Part shown: in pieces, positions 17,939-27,177 of the stretch
Position numbering within the stretch: the first letter of the stretch is position 1
Layout of the letters: every line of letters begins with the position of its first letter
DNA from: Coxiellaceae bacterium
GTDB lineage: Bacteria; Pseudomonadota; Gammaproteobacteria; Coxiellales; Coxiellaceae
DNA length: 64,000 nucleotides
Direction: 5' to 3'
Assembly: GCA_029210045.1 (NCBI GenBank)
Contig: JARGNX010000005.1
Span: 130,806-194,805 of the forward strand
The notes under the pieces: generated by a model
Told to the model about the DNA's origin: nothing
The model's database searches: none
Seen by the model: the letters and a program-made list of their open reading frames with translations, nothing else
Translations under genes and position numbers: made by a program

Positions 17939-19330
17939 ATGATCCAGATATATGACAGTATTAGTCAGTCCAAGCGTGAGTTTATTCCAGTGGAGCCGGG
18001 TAAGGTAAAAATGTATGTGTGTGGCATGACGGTTTATGATGATTGCCACGTGGGTCATTCGCGCGCTTGGGTGTTATTCGATGTGATTGCACGCTATTTT
18101 CGTGCGTGTGATTTTGAAGTGGTCTATGTGCGAAATATCACTGATGTTGATGATAAGATTATTAAGCGTGCGGCTGAAAACAATGCCACGTCGCATGATT
18201 GGGCTGAAAAAAATATTGTTTCAATGCATGAGGATATGCAGGCGCTGGATATCCTCGATGTAAATTTTGAACCACAAGCTACGCAATATATTCCGCAGAT
18301 GATCAACTTAATTGAAACCTTGATTGGCGATGATCATGCTTACGTGGCTGAGAATGGTGACGTATGTTTTCGTGTACGCAGTTTTGATCAATACGGCAAA
18401 TTATCTAAACGCGATTTAGATAAATTACGTTCCGGTGCGCGCGTGGATGTGGCTGATGGTAAAGAAGATCCTTTGGATTTTGTGTTATGGAAATTAGCCA
18501 AGCCTGGTGAGCCACATTGGTCATCACCGTGGGGTGAGGGACGCCCCGGTTGGCATATTGAATGTTCAGCCATGGCGGCTGAATTATTAGGTCAGCCATT
18601 TGATATTCATGGTGGAGGAATGGATTTGAAGTTTCCACATCATGAAAACGAGATTGCACAATCGGAGGCCGGTTGTGATCATGCTTTTGCTAATACATGG
18701 ATGCATGTTGGCTTGTTGCAGATTAATTCAGAAAAAATGTCAAAGTCACTTGGTAACTTTTCGACGGTCAAAGATGAATTAAAAAAATATCCGCATGAAG
18801 TGATTCGTTATTTTATGATGTCGGCACATTATCGTAGTCCAGTGAACTACTCAGATGAAATTATGCTCACTAATTGGCAAAGCTTGAAACGATTGTATAT
18901 AGCGTTACGTGGCTTACCATTGGATGATGAGGCTATTGATGAGAGTTCTGACTATTGGCAGAAATTTCAAGCAGCGATGGATGATGATTTCAATACACCG
19001 GAAGCATTAGCGGCTTTATTTGAGATGAGTCATGCGATTAATCGTGCACGCGAGCAAAAAAATGATAAGCATGCGGTTGGTTTGGCTAACCAACTAAAAG
19101 CAATGGCTAAACTACTTGGCCTGGTTCAGCAGCCTATCGAAGCCTTTTTGCAAGGTGATGTTGATGCGGATGAGGCAGCGTTAATTGAAAAATTAATAGC
19201 GGAGCGCCAGCAAGCGCGAGCAGATAAAGATTGGGCGCGTGCAGATAAGGTGCGTGATCAATTGACTGAGATGTCAGTTGTTATTGAGGATGGAGCTTCT
19301 GGAACCATATGGCGCAAGGATACAATTTAA
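17939..19330 (+). CDS. cysS: Cysteinyl-tRNA synthetase
   Basis: 463 residues from the ATG at 17939 (GGTGAGAGA upstream), close to the 461 of E. coli; an ATG at 17924 would add five. The class I signature appears as 'DDCHVGHSRAW' (HIGH region), preceded by 'YVCGMTVYD', and the second signature as KMSKSLGNF. The zinc-binding set (Cys in CGMTVYD, 'HIECSAMA', and His/Glu in 'HHENEIAQSEA') is intact. It charges tRNA-Cys. The 3' end overlaps the first minor pilin gene by 22 bases, so the pilin genes are probably translated from the same message. Confidence 0.97.
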   Translation: MIQIYDSISQSKREFIPVEPGKVKMYVCGMTVYDDCHVGHSRAWVLFDVIARYFRACDFEVVYVRNITDVDDKIIKRAAENNATSHDWAEKNIVSMHEDMQALDILDVNFEPQATQYIPQMINLIETLIGDDHAYVAENGDVCFRVRSFDQYGKLSKRDLDKLRSGARVDVADGKEDPLDFVLWKLAKPGEPHWSSPWGEGRPGWHIECSAMAAELLGQPFDIHGGGMDLKFPHHENEIAQSEAGCDHAFANTWMHVGLLQINSEKMSKSLGNFSTVKDELKKYPHEVIRYFMMSAHYRSPVNYSDEIMLTNWQSLKRLYIALRGLPLDDEAIDESSDYWQKFQAAMDDDFNTPEALAALFEMSHAINRAREQKNDKHAVGLANQLKAMAKLLGLVQQPIEAFLQGDVDADEAALIEKLIAERQQARADKDWARADKVRDQLTEMSVVIEDGASGTIWRKDTI

Positions 19331-19683
19331 CAAAGTGTTCAGCCTTTAGTTTATTGGAGGTGTTGTTAGCGACCACATTATTTTCTGTGGTGCTGTTAGC
19401 ATTAATGGCTTGGCAGTTAGATTTGCTGCGCAGCAATTACAGGGACTATTTTCGTAGTGTGGCCATTGTGCAAACACAATCGATGTTAGAGCGGTTACGC
19501 GCTAATCACAGTGATAGTGCTAGGCAACGTGAATATGTGTTATGGAATGATATTAATGGACAAGTCCTGCTGCAAGGGCATGGCAGTTACAGTTGCCGTT
19601 CATTTGATCATCATTGCTTGGTTACATTGCATTGGTGGGCGGCGGGCCCGCAAGCTTATTCACTGGCAGCACGTATAGCATAA
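19309..19683 (+). CDS. Type IV pilus minor pilin, PilV-like
   Basis: 124 residues starting inside the end of cysS. It has a class III prepilin leader of 12 residues ending in Ala, then FSLLEVLLATTLFSVVLL, the hydrophobic methylated helix with Glu at position 5 of the mature protein. The C-terminal part is a small pilin head with a Cys pair (about residues 95 and 101), as in PilV. Minor pilins prime assembly of the type IV pilus at the inner membrane. An unusual point is Ala instead of Gly before the cleavage site. Identification as PilV rather than another minor pilin rests on position and length. Confidence 0.8.
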   Translation: MAQGYNLTKCSAFSLLEVLLATTLFSVVLLALMAWQLDLLRSNYRDYFRSVAIVQTQSMLERLRANHSDSARQREYVLWNDINGQVLLQGHGSYSCRSFDHHCLVTLHWWAAGPQAYSLAARIA

Positions 19684-19692
19684 GGAGATACC

Positions 19693-20394
19693 ATGCGGTC
19701 TGGATTACAAACAAGTAAAGCGTTTAGTTTTATTGAGATGATCATTTCAATTGCGCTACTGGGTTTTATACTCTTTGGTATGGTGAAAATCTACTTAAGT
19801 ATTACTCACAGTCGTCACATACAAAGCGCAGTAACCAATATGCAGCACACGGGTCACTTAGCATTAGGTATATTGGATAAGTATATTCGAGCGGCAGGCG
19901 ATACGAGCTGTTTACCTGCGGGTAAAACTATTACACCTGAGCAGGCGTTGATTGGCTACCATGGTCAAAGTTTACCTGCTGGTTGGAAAATTAAACCCTT
20001 ATTGGACACCGATGTCATTGTGGTGGGCGAGTGCACTTCAATTAAAGGCGTTAAAAAATTTCGAAGATTTGCTTTTTATGTTGCTTATACGGGTAGGAAA
20101 GTGGGTATGGGTGAGCCTGTTTCCGCACTCTATAAAAAGCCGATCGATTCAAAGGCTGTTGAAGTGGTTCCTGGGCTTAATGGTTTGCGATTTAGTTATG
20201 GAGAATCAGAGCCGACAGCGAAAGATGTTAATCAGTATGTGGGTGCGCCTGCTGTAAGGGATTGGTCAACAGTAAAAAGTGTTCAAGTGGGTCTTAACTT
20301 GGTTACCTATGATCCAGAATTGCAGCGGGTGACTGGTTCACGATTATATAAAACGTGGCATAGCTATATTGCTTTACAAAACCGGATAAAATAA
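19693..20394 (+). CDS. Type IV pilus minor pilin, PilW-like
   Basis: 233 residues; AAGGAG lies just before the ATG. The prepilin leader ends 'TSKA' and the mature part begins FSFIEMIISIALLGFILFGM, again with Glu5 but with Ala at -1. The long globular part and its place between PilV-like and PilX-like genes match PilW. It sits nine bases after the preceding stop and its last base is the first of the next ATG, so the three form an operon behind cysS. Confidence 0.82.
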   Translation: MRSGLQTSKAFSFIEMIISIALLGFILFGMVKIYLSITHSRHIQSAVTNMQHTGHLALGILDKYIRAAGDTSCLPAGKTITPEQALIGYHGQSLPAGWKIKPLLDTDVIVVGECTSIKGVKKFRRFAFYVAYTGRKVGMGEPVSALYKKPIDSKAVEVVPGLNGLRFSYGESEPTAKDVNQYVGAPAVRDWSTVKSVQVGLNLVTYDPELQRVTGSRLYKTWHSYIALQNRIK

Positions 20395-20678
20395 TGCGGT
20401 CAAATCAACGTGCGTTTGTGTTGGTTGTGGCTATGGTTTTGTGTAGCTTGGCCTCAGCATTAATGATTGCAGGGTTGCAGTCTCAGTGGTTGGCGCATAA
20501 GTCACTGCAGTATTTTGATAGTCATGCACAAGCATTTGAAATGGCACAGTCACGCCTAGCTTTATTGCGAACCCTGCAACCAACCAGTAAAAATTTACAA
20601 GTGAATGGTGAAGTGCATCATGTAAAAGTTAGCCTGATGATTAATCGGGGCTATTGGCAATACGCCGATCACGCTTAG
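20394..20678 (+). CDS. Short PilX-like minor pilin
   Basis: 94 residues. The N-terminus (MRSNQRAFVLVVAMVLCSLA) has the basic leader and hydrophobic helix of PilX-type minor pilins, with Ala before the presumed cleavage site and no Glu5. The head domain is only about 60 residues, much shorter than usual for PilX, so this is either a reduced form or a truncated gene. The last 38 bases overlap the end of the convergent PAP2 gene. No pilY1 or pilE gene follows, although they are common next in such operons. Confidence 0.65.
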   Translation: MRSNQRAFVLVVAMVLCSLASALMIAGLQSQWLAHKSLQYFDSHAQAFEMAQSRLALLRTLQPTSKNLQVNGEVHHVKVSLMINRGYWQYADHA

Positions 20679-21645
20679 TCGTCCAGTACGCTGCGGTAGC
20701 GCTGATGAGAAAAACAACTATAGCGCCTAATACGTCAACGAGGAAGTGCATTCCTAAAACAATTGTTGATAAGATAAGCGCGAGGTTGAGAACGACCATC
20801 GGCCAAAATACCCATTTAACGTGACGAAACGCATAGGTGTTGAGTAACCCCCAAATCACATGGCACGATGGGAATACTATTAAACCGCAGGATAAATAAT
20901 TAAATGGTTTATAGGCGTGAATTAAGTAATAGCGATCGATACAGGTATAGCAGCCTGAATCGAAATGGTAACTTGAAAACACGGCGGCGGGAGGGAGGCT
21001 TGGATAAAAATAATAAATCATGGCAGTGATAAATATCGCTAAAAGACCAGCAAGCGTCCATTGGCGCATTTCTTTATAACGTTTAAACAAAGCCAGTACT
21101 GGGCATATAAAGGCGAGTTGAACTGTCCAAGAAGCGTAGGCAAAAGTTAAAAACTTATGAATAAATACGTGTTTGTCAGCCCACATAATGACAGGTAATT
21201 GACTAAAGCCGAGAGCGGCGTCCCAATCGCGTAACTGGTAGCTGAGTAAGTGAGTGGATGGTGTGAGTAGTGCGGCGCCGCAAATTAAGAACATCGTATA
21301 GATAAATAAAATGGTATACAGGATCGAAATAAAAAATGAGCTAATAGCGTGATATTTTTTTCGTAGGTTTAAAAAGCTGATATAGAGTAGCAGGAATCCT
21401 GCGGCACCCGCAGGGGGGAATAGCAACATGTTTGATATTGCGGTGTATTTTATAAACAAATAATTAACGGTTATTATAATAGCGGCAGTAATGTAGCTGA
21501 TTAAAAAAATCAGCCATATCATTTTGTCTGAAAAATCCAATTGATTGTAGGCTGATCGAATACTGCCGTTGATGTCGGGTACGTCACAGAAAAAATGGTA
21601 CAATCGGCGACCAGCTGTTTTCAGTATTTTTGTCATTTTGTTCAC
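20641..21645 (-). CDS. PAP2-superfamily membrane phosphatase
   Basis: 334 residues with about seven or eight hydrophobic helices. The C-terminal third carries PAP2 motifs: 'VFPSCHVIWG' (PSxH in place of PSGH) and 'LGMHFLVDVLGA' (the His and Asp of motif 3). The arrangement, with 'LPPAAVF' shortly before, is like the PAP2_3/Aur1-type members that act on membrane lipids such as phosphatidic acid, undecaprenyl or inositol lipids; the substrate is not readable here. The gene overlaps the PilX-like gene tail to tail. No operon partner is evident. Confidence 0.82.
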   Translation of the reverse strand: MNKMTKILKTAGRRLYHFFCDVPDINGSIRSAYNQLDFSDKMIWLIFLISYITAAIIITVNYLFIKYTAISNMLLFPPAGAAGFLLLYISFLNLRKKYHAISSFFISILYTILFIYTMFLICGAALLTPSTHLLSYQLRDWDAALGFSQLPVIMWADKHVFIHKFLTFAYASWTVQLAFICPVLALFKRYKEMRQWTLAGLLAIFITAMIYYFYPSLPPAAVFSSYHFDSGCYTCIDRYYLIHAYKPFNYLSCGLIVFPSCHVIWGLLNTYAFRHVKWVFWPMVVLNLALILSTIVLGMHFLVDVLGAIVVFLISATAAYWTTKRDRRIANSPD

Positions 21646-21710
21646 AAAATTCGCTATAAATAGATCGCTATATTAGCCGCATTTGAAGTCAATAGCTATA
21701 GATCTTAGGT

Positions 21711-23597
21711 TTAAGCTAAGGCAGCCACATGTGGTGCAGCAGGTTCAGGTATCAGGGTGGGTAATAGCCTTTCAACGTGCGAATTAAGATGCATGTGCTT
21801 TTGTAGCTGTTGCTGTATTGTGGTTCTATAGCAAAATATCCTTGGATCCCAAGACTGTAATTGTGTATTGCAAGCCGTGATGGCTTGTTGAAGAGAGTTA
21901 TGGGTGTCTTGTAAACTTTGCAATAAGCTTGCAACAGGATCTGCACTGCCGATAGTGGCATCAAGGCATGGTTTAGGAATGCTTGCTAAGAGCGACCAGT
22001 TAATGCCTTTGGCATTACAATATTCTAATATGCGATAGGTATTAAACACACTGTATTCATCAACTAGCGATCCGATATATTCTATGGTCTGTTCTGTCAT
22101 TGTGACTGGATTAAATAAATTCAGTAATTGCACTGAATCATTTAGAAAGCACTGTTTAGGTAGGTTGGCGAGTTTACCTAAGTGGTTCGCATTGCGTAAT
22201 TCAGGTTTTATTTGTGCACATAAATCAGGTCGATTTTTTAATCGCTGTAAGTTGAGTAAACGGTTTATTTCAAAGCAGTCAACTTCGCAGTCTGCAATTG
22301 TACTGTACTCTAAAGGGGTTCTTAATAGCGGGTCCTTTGCCGTTTGCCTTGCCCGATGTGCCGCATCTTCAAGAGATAGCAGCCCTCTTTTGCTGTATAA
22401 GGCACCATTGGCGGGAGTTATTCTAAAATATTTATTTAATAGTTTTGTGGTAACGTTGCGTTCATCATCATGTTTATAAATAGCGCCTTCGCTACTCGAA
22501 TCTAGTTTTAGGAATGCATCTAGTGAAAGTATATCATTTTCAAACACTAAGTATTGTGCGCGCGCAGTGGCGGTATCAAAGCCATTCGTGGCTTTAGCGG
22601 AAGCTAACGCAGTATCAATACAAGCGATAACAGTAGTAATATGTGCTTGTTGAGTTTGGAAGTGTTCCAGTTCTTTGGATAGCTCATCCGAAGCGGGCAA
22701 GTCGGATGCTTTATAGCCTTGTAAAAAACGCATAGTGTATTTATGTTGCATAGCCAGTGCTTGGTTTGGAATGATCAATTGATTCAGTTTTTCACAGGCT
22801 TGTTGTAATGTGCTGCATAGTGCTGTCTGCGAGCGTGGCGTGAGCGCGTATTGTGTTGGATTTGTTGTCAATGATTGTAGCGCGCGGTATAAACGGTAGT
22901 GGATGGCCATCAGTTGTTGTTGGGGATTTAACCCAGGAGACTGATGAATTGCCCATAATTCATGCTGCAAACCATCAATGATATGTAATTCTAAATCAGA
23001 CGGTAATCGTCTTTGAGTGCAAAAGTTTATTTTTATTTGGCTAATGTGTGAGGAAATGCAAAATTCAAGTTTTTTTTGAGCGAGGTGATTTACCATGTCT
23101 CGTAAACCCGTTTGTACTGCTTTAAGCCGTATATCGTTAACGGGGTCTGCTAGCCGTGAAAAGATATTTCCAGGATTTTGTTCCATATGAATGACTAAGC
23201 TGCCTGCTTGTCTGTTGAAATGGAATGGGTCATCAACGGTGATGTTGTGTAATATTTGCTGTAAGACGATAACGGCTTTACACTGTAAGTCATTTAGTGC
23301 AACGCCTGCCAGCCGTATTTTTTCTAGCAGCTCTTCGATAGCAGCTGTTTTATTTTGGTGAATAATGTGCAGTAATAAAAGGGTCTGCATTTCCGGGTTA
23401 TCAATGCTTTCAAGTGCTTGCAGCATATTGTGCATAATGCCACTGTCTTTATTAAAAAAATAGCTTGCTTCTTCTAATCCATGAAAAGGACTGTGCATAA
23501 GCACTTGCTTGCATTGATCAAAGCCACCTGCCATGTTTTCTAGAAAGGCGAATTGACCTGGTGCTAGTATGGCTAGTTCTTCCGCTGTGATGGACAT
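21711..23597 (-). CDS. Unrecognised large helical protein
   Basis: 628 residues, soluble-looking, almost entirely helical, rich in Leu, Gln, Asn and His, with no signal peptide, no membrane span and no catalytic motif that I recognise. The C-terminal half contains repeated 'LLxLxxLK' style helices. It lies among other minus-strand genes of unknown function with no close spacing (gap 132 bases to the next), so it probably has its own promoter. The general character (long helical protein, no housekeeping family) suits a secreted effector, but this is only inference from context. Confidence 0.7.
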   Translation of the reverse strand: MSITAEELAILAPGQFAFLENMAGGFDQCKQVLMHSPFHGLEEASYFFNKDSGIMHNMLQALESIDNPEMQTLLLLHIIHQNKTAAIEELLEKIRLAGVALNDLQCKAVIVLQQILHNITVDDPFHFNRQAGSLVIHMEQNPGNIFSRLADPVNDIRLKAVQTGLRDMVNHLAQKKLEFCISSHISQIKINFCTQRRLPSDLELHIIDGLQHELWAIHQSPGLNPQQQLMAIHYRLYRALQSLTTNPTQYALTPRSQTALCSTLQQACEKLNQLIIPNQALAMQHKYTMRFLQGYKASDLPASDELSKELEHFQTQQAHITTVIACIDTALASAKATNGFDTATARAQYLVFENDILSLDAFLKLDSSSEGAIYKHDDERNVTTKLLNKYFRITPANGALYSKRGLLSLEDAAHRARQTAKDPLLRTPLEYSTIADCEVDCFEINRLLNLQRLKNRPDLCAQIKPELRNANHLGKLANLPKQCFLNDSVQLLNLFNPVTMTEQTIEYIGSLVDEYSVFNTYRILEYCNAKGINWSLLASIPKPCLDATIGSADPVASLLQSLQDTHNSLQQAITACNTQLQSWDPRIFCYRTTIQQQLQKHMHLNSHVERLLPTLIPEPAAPHVAALA

Positions 23598-23729
23598 AAC
23601 ACTCCCTGTTTTTGTTTGCTCACAGTTCGCATCATAACAGCTGGATATGTTTCACAATATATGTTTTAGTTTTGTTTGTTGTGTTTATTTAATTAAGGTA
23701 TACAAATACAAGAGTTATATACACCTTGG

Positions 23730-24416
23730 TTAAAATTTTAAAGGCAGGTCATCGGCAGAGAAGCCCGCTTGGTTGCATGAGTCTTCCGCTGCTTTTGCAG
23801 TTGTTTCCAGTTCTTGCTTTTCTGCTTGCCGTAATGCATCTCCGGCTTTTTCTGAAATGATACCGAAAGAGATTAATTCTTCTGCATTCACACTGCTACC
23901 TCTTGTTGGCCTTCTCGGTGAATTACTGCTTTCGCTTTGGTTGCTGCTAGTAATGTTTAACGGTGTTGTTTTTGATTCACGCGTATCTTCTGCGATGACT
24001 CTTTGTATCTCTTGTTCTGAGGGTGTTAGCTTATGAAATTCAATGTGTTGAAAGCGTTGCTCCAGCTGGGCAGTATCTAATTGGTTCAGCGTAAACCAAA
24101 TAGCTAGCAAATAGGCCAGGTCACCATCTTTACTGATCGCCATATCTTGTCCTTGTTCATCTTTTGCAAGGTGTGTATTGATCAAATTAATGCATTGTTC
24201 AGTATTGGGTGTGTGTATTGAGCCTTGTTGAATTAAACTGCTGAGGAGGCTGCTAAGTGCTCGACAGGACTTGTCATGATGACGATTACTGAACCAGCCG
24301 GCTTGGTTGTACTTGTTTAATAAAGTGACTAAGTCTTCTGCTGCACTGGGGATGTGCATTTCATCTTCGTAGTAACTTAGGTAAGAGACATATTTATTAT
24401 AAGTTGATCGGTTCAT
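23730..24416 (-). CDS. Unrecognised protein
   Basis: 228 residues from the ATG at 24416, which follows GGAGCG; a start at 24437 would add seven residues. The N-terminal 130 residues are helical with a short motif 'AGWFSNRHHDKSCRALSSLL', while the C-terminal 100 are Ser/Thr/Glu-rich and probably flexible. A comparable aromatic/Gly-Cys segment followed by a Leu-rich helix occurs in the C-terminal part of the next gene upstream (24548-26002), hinting at a shared small domain; this is a weak visual likeness. Confidence 0.65.
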   Translation of the reverse strand: MNRSTYNKYVSYLSYYEDEMHIPSAAEDLVTLLNKYNQAGWFSNRHHDKSCRALSSLLSSLIQQGSIHTPNTEQCINLINTHLAKDEQGQDMAISKDGDLAYLLAIWFTLNQLDTAQLEQRFQHIEFHKLTPSEQEIQRVIAEDTRESKTTPLNITSSNQSESSNSPRRPTRGSSVNAEELISFGIISEKAGDALRQAEKQELETTAKAAEDSCNQAGFSADDLPLKF

Positions 24417-24547
24417 TTTTCGCTCCACAAAATTCAAGTAATCAGTCGCTGATTAACGTCGTAAGGCTACCAAAAAGTCATTACATCAACTAATTGATAT
24501 TTCTTATTTCGAGATATTAATTTTATTGAAGGTTGGTGTTACTTATT

Positions 24548-26002
24548 TTATGGTGTACGTTGGCTTGCTATGGTAAATGCTAAGTCATCTAGCTTTGCCT
24601 TTGTGTCTTTATAGAAATTAAAGGTTTTTTCAGAGCGAGTTTTGCGACAAATGCGTCGTTGGAAAACACTTTGATAGTCATTATCGCTACCGTCTTCTGC
24701 GATGTTGATGTCATTAAAAATCTCATCACAAACACGCAATATTAAGTTAAGTTCAGTATCTGATGCTAATGCAATGCGTTCTTTCATTTTTTCAGGCGTG
24801 AGGGACAGTTTTGAGTCTTCAGGTTGTGCTAATTGCTCTCGTAGCAACTGTTGTAATTTCTTTACATGTTTTGGTGTTTTATTGGCGCAACAAAACAATC
24901 CACTGCCTAGGTATTGAGCTTGCTGTCGCCATTGCTGTTGGTCAGAGAAGAGCTGCTCAGCAAGGTCAGTTAAAAACTTCACCGATGGGTCTGGATGAGT
25001 GAGGCCTTCCTCTGTGCGGGTGTCAGTTTTTATTTCATGACCTGCTTCAGTGCTTGAACTGGATGAGACGGTTCTTTCACTTAGTGGGGAGTTTGAGCGA
25101 GTGTATCGCCGGCGTTTTTTATATGAGGGTGCACGCTTTGTTTCTTTTTTATGGCATTTGTTATAAATTGCCTTTCTTAGGGCTGGTAAGCTGGTATTTA
25201 ATCTCTCAACATTTTCCAAGTTCTGCATAAGGCTAGGAAGCTTATTGAGAATCAGCCCCATCTTACTCATAAGGCCTGTCGTTCTGTTTTTGATTTTTTC
25301 TATCCTGTTTAGTTCTAGAACTATACGTATGTCAATTCCCTTCCTCGATGTATAGGTTTGGCCTCTTTTGTAGTGATGTGCTGGAAAATATTTCTTTGCG
25401 TAGTCGGTGTCAACTTGTTTAGTAGGCTCTGCTTTCATGCTGTTTTTGCCAAATATATCGCACATGTCTTGATAGAGAGAGTTTATATCATTAGATGAAT
25501 GTTTAGCGGTATTTCTGCTTGTTTTCGAAATTAACTTTTTATTTATAATAGCGATAGCATCGTTTAGGGTATTTATATCATTATGTATGCTTATCTCGAT
25601 ATTGTGTATTTGTAATTTTTTTCGTAAGTTTATAACCAGTGTTCTTAAGCTTGTGCATTCTGCTTCATAAAAAGTGTTTAAGTCCTTTCGGTTTAATTCA
25701 ATTTCGTTTAGTGCTGCCTCATACAACGATATGAATTCATTATATGATGTATTTAATCTGTGCTGTGCATTTGCATGTTGGTTTCTGAGTTCGTTTAATT
25801 TTTTGTGGTCTAATTCGGATATTGTCCCTAGTTCTTGAAAGCTAAATCCTTTGGTTTTTGTTTTTTCAGTAACTCTTGTTATTTTTCTCTCTAATGCGCC
25901 TATGAACGGTTCGAAGTTCGGGTGAAATGACTGAACAAATTGAGTGCACGATTCCGTGCTGATGAAGCGGGTGGTGTCATTTTTACTTTCTATTCTACTC
26001 AT
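24548..26002 (-). CDS. Unrecognised coiled-coil protein with a basic NLS-like cluster
   Basis: 484 residues. The first 270 are helical and coiled-coil (Asn/Leu/Glu-rich). Residues about 281-299 form a dense basic cluster (KKETKRAPSYKKRRRYTR) followed by a Ser-rich tract, which reads like a bipartite eukaryotic nuclear localisation signal. The C-terminal 130 residues form a separate helical domain (start 'DPSVKFLTDLAEQLF', including 'GSGLFCCANKTPKH'). No signal peptide or membrane helix is seen. Base use is A+T-richer than in nearby metabolic genes. A host-nucleus target is speculative; a DNA- or RNA-binding use of the basic cluster is an equal alternative. Confidence 0.7.
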   Translation of the reverse strand: MSRIESKNDTTRFISTESCTQFVQSFHPNFEPFIGALERKITRVTEKTKTKGFSFQELGTISELDHKKLNELRNQHANAQHRLNTSYNEFISLYEAALNEIELNRKDLNTFYEAECTSLRTLVINLRKKLQIHNIEISIHNDINTLNDAIAIINKKLISKTSRNTAKHSSNDINSLYQDMCDIFGKNSMKAEPTKQVDTDYAKKYFPAHHYKRGQTYTSRKGIDIRIVLELNRIEKIKNRTTGLMSKMGLILNKLPSLMQNLENVERLNTSLPALRKAIYNKCHKKETKRAPSYKKRRRYTRSNSPLSERTVSSSSSTEAGHEIKTDTRTEEGLTHPDPSVKFLTDLAEQLFSDQQQWRQQAQYLGSGLFCCANKTPKHVKKLQQLLREQLAQPEDSKLSLTPEKMKERIALASDTELNLILRVCDEIFNDINIAEDGSDNDYQSVFQRRICRKTRSEKTFNFYKDTKAKLDDLAFTIASQRTP

Positions 26003-26138
26003 AGCCTTCTTCGCATCTTTATATACTTTATGTGTCTTATGGGACGTATTATAAGCTTGGGTGTAAGATAAAGCATCATTATTGATCAGGCCTATAGTTC
26101 GAATGAAATAGAATAAATAACTGGATTGTTATCAACTA

Positions 26139-26303
26139 TGTCATCCCGGGTTTTACTGTGTCATCCCGGGCTCTACTGTGTCATCCCGGGCGACGACCCG
26201 GGATCCATATATTATCCTGGATTCCCGCTTTCGCGGGAATGACAAGGCAGTGCGGGAATGACAAGGCAGAGCGGGAATGACAAGGCAGTGCATGAATCAC
26301 AAG
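26139..26303. repeat. Palindromic repeat with tandemly amplified arms
   Basis: The centre is an inverted pair (tcatcccgggcgacgacccgggatcc, then ...tatattatcctggattcccgc...gcgggaatgac). The left arm is repeated with a 20-base period (26141, 26161, 26181: TCATCCCGGG...CTGTG) and the right arm with a 19-base period (26233, 26252, 26271: GCGGGAATGACAAGGCAG). Related copies lie at 30461, 31839 and 50019. The rest of the gap 26003-26357 shows nothing else. Confidence 0.85.
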
Positions 26304-26357
26304 GGATACGCTGTGCGCCTTGATAAATCATTGTTCAGCAGCGAGTGGGTGACAGGG

Positions 26358-27146
26358 TTATTCCCCAGTAAACTCCGGGCTACGCTTTTCATTAAACGCA
26401 CTAATACCCTCTTCAAGATCGTGGGTATTTAATAACCGATTATACGCTTCGATTTCAGCATGATAGCCGTCGATGGGGCCTTGCTCGAGGCTTGCTAATA
26501 TAGCTTTTTTGCAATAGCGTACAGCAGTTGGTGCATTAGCGGCGATGAGATTGGCGGTTTCAAGTGCTGTTTCTACTAACGCTTTTGCTGTGGTCACCTG
26601 ATTGATGAGTCCCCATTCGCAAGCTTCTTTGGCGGTGAAGGTTTCACCTGTGAAAGTTAATTGTTTAGCGCGGCGTAAGCCCACAGCGCGTTGCAGTAGT
26701 TGCGTACCCATCATGCCAGGCATCAGACCGAGCTTGGTTTCGCTTTGGCCGAATGTGGCGCTGCGGCAAGCATAAGCAAAATCACTGAGTAATACCAGCT
26801 CCAAGCCGCCACCAAATGCCACGCCATTAACGGCACTAATGATTGGGATAGGGCACTTCAACATGGTAATGGCAGCTTTTTCTAAAAAACTGTGTTGTTC
26901 ACGCCATACATCGCGACTTAAATTATTGCGTTCTTTTAAGTCAGCGCCAGCACAAAATGCTTTGTTACCGTTACCAGTTAAGACCACGCAGCGTATGCCA
27001 TCGTTATCATCGGATAATTCATGCCACAGCTCGTAGAGGTCATGCATCATGACACTGTTGATAGCGTTATATACTTCGGGGCGATTCAGTGTGACCTGTA
27101 ATACATGTTCACACGGCTTATGCAGTTCTAGTGTTTCTGGTGTCAA
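26358..27146 (-). CDS. Enoyl-CoA hydratase/isomerase family protein
   Basis: 262 residues, the usual length. The start appears to be a TTG at 27146 with GAGAACG upstream; the next ATG would remove conserved sequence. Crotonase features are present: 'FCAGADLKER' (oxyanion hole), 'AFGGGLELVLLSDFA' and 'FGQSETKLGLMPGMMGTQLL'. Both catalytic glutamates of true hydratases (in GGGLE and in FGQSE) are kept, so hydration of an enoyl-CoA is likely; the chain-length or pathway is not readable. It is followed (downstream of the minus strand) by the repeat region and preceded by eda, 31 bases away, perhaps in one transcript. Confidence 0.9.
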   Translation of the reverse strand: MTPETLELHKPCEHVLQVTLNRPEVYNAINSVMMHDLYELWHELSDDNDGIRCVVLTGNGNKAFCAGADLKERNNLSRDVWREQHSFLEKAAITMLKCPIPIISAVNGVAFGGGLELVLLSDFAYACRSATFGQSETKLGLMPGMMGTQLLQRAVGLRRAKQLTFTGETFTAKEACEWGLINQVTTAKALVETALETANLIAANAPTAVRYCKKAILASLEQGPIDGYHAEIEAYNRLLNTHDLEEGISAFNEKRSPEFTGE

Positions 27147-27177
27147 GGTTCGTTCTCGTTAATGAGGTAGTATGCGA

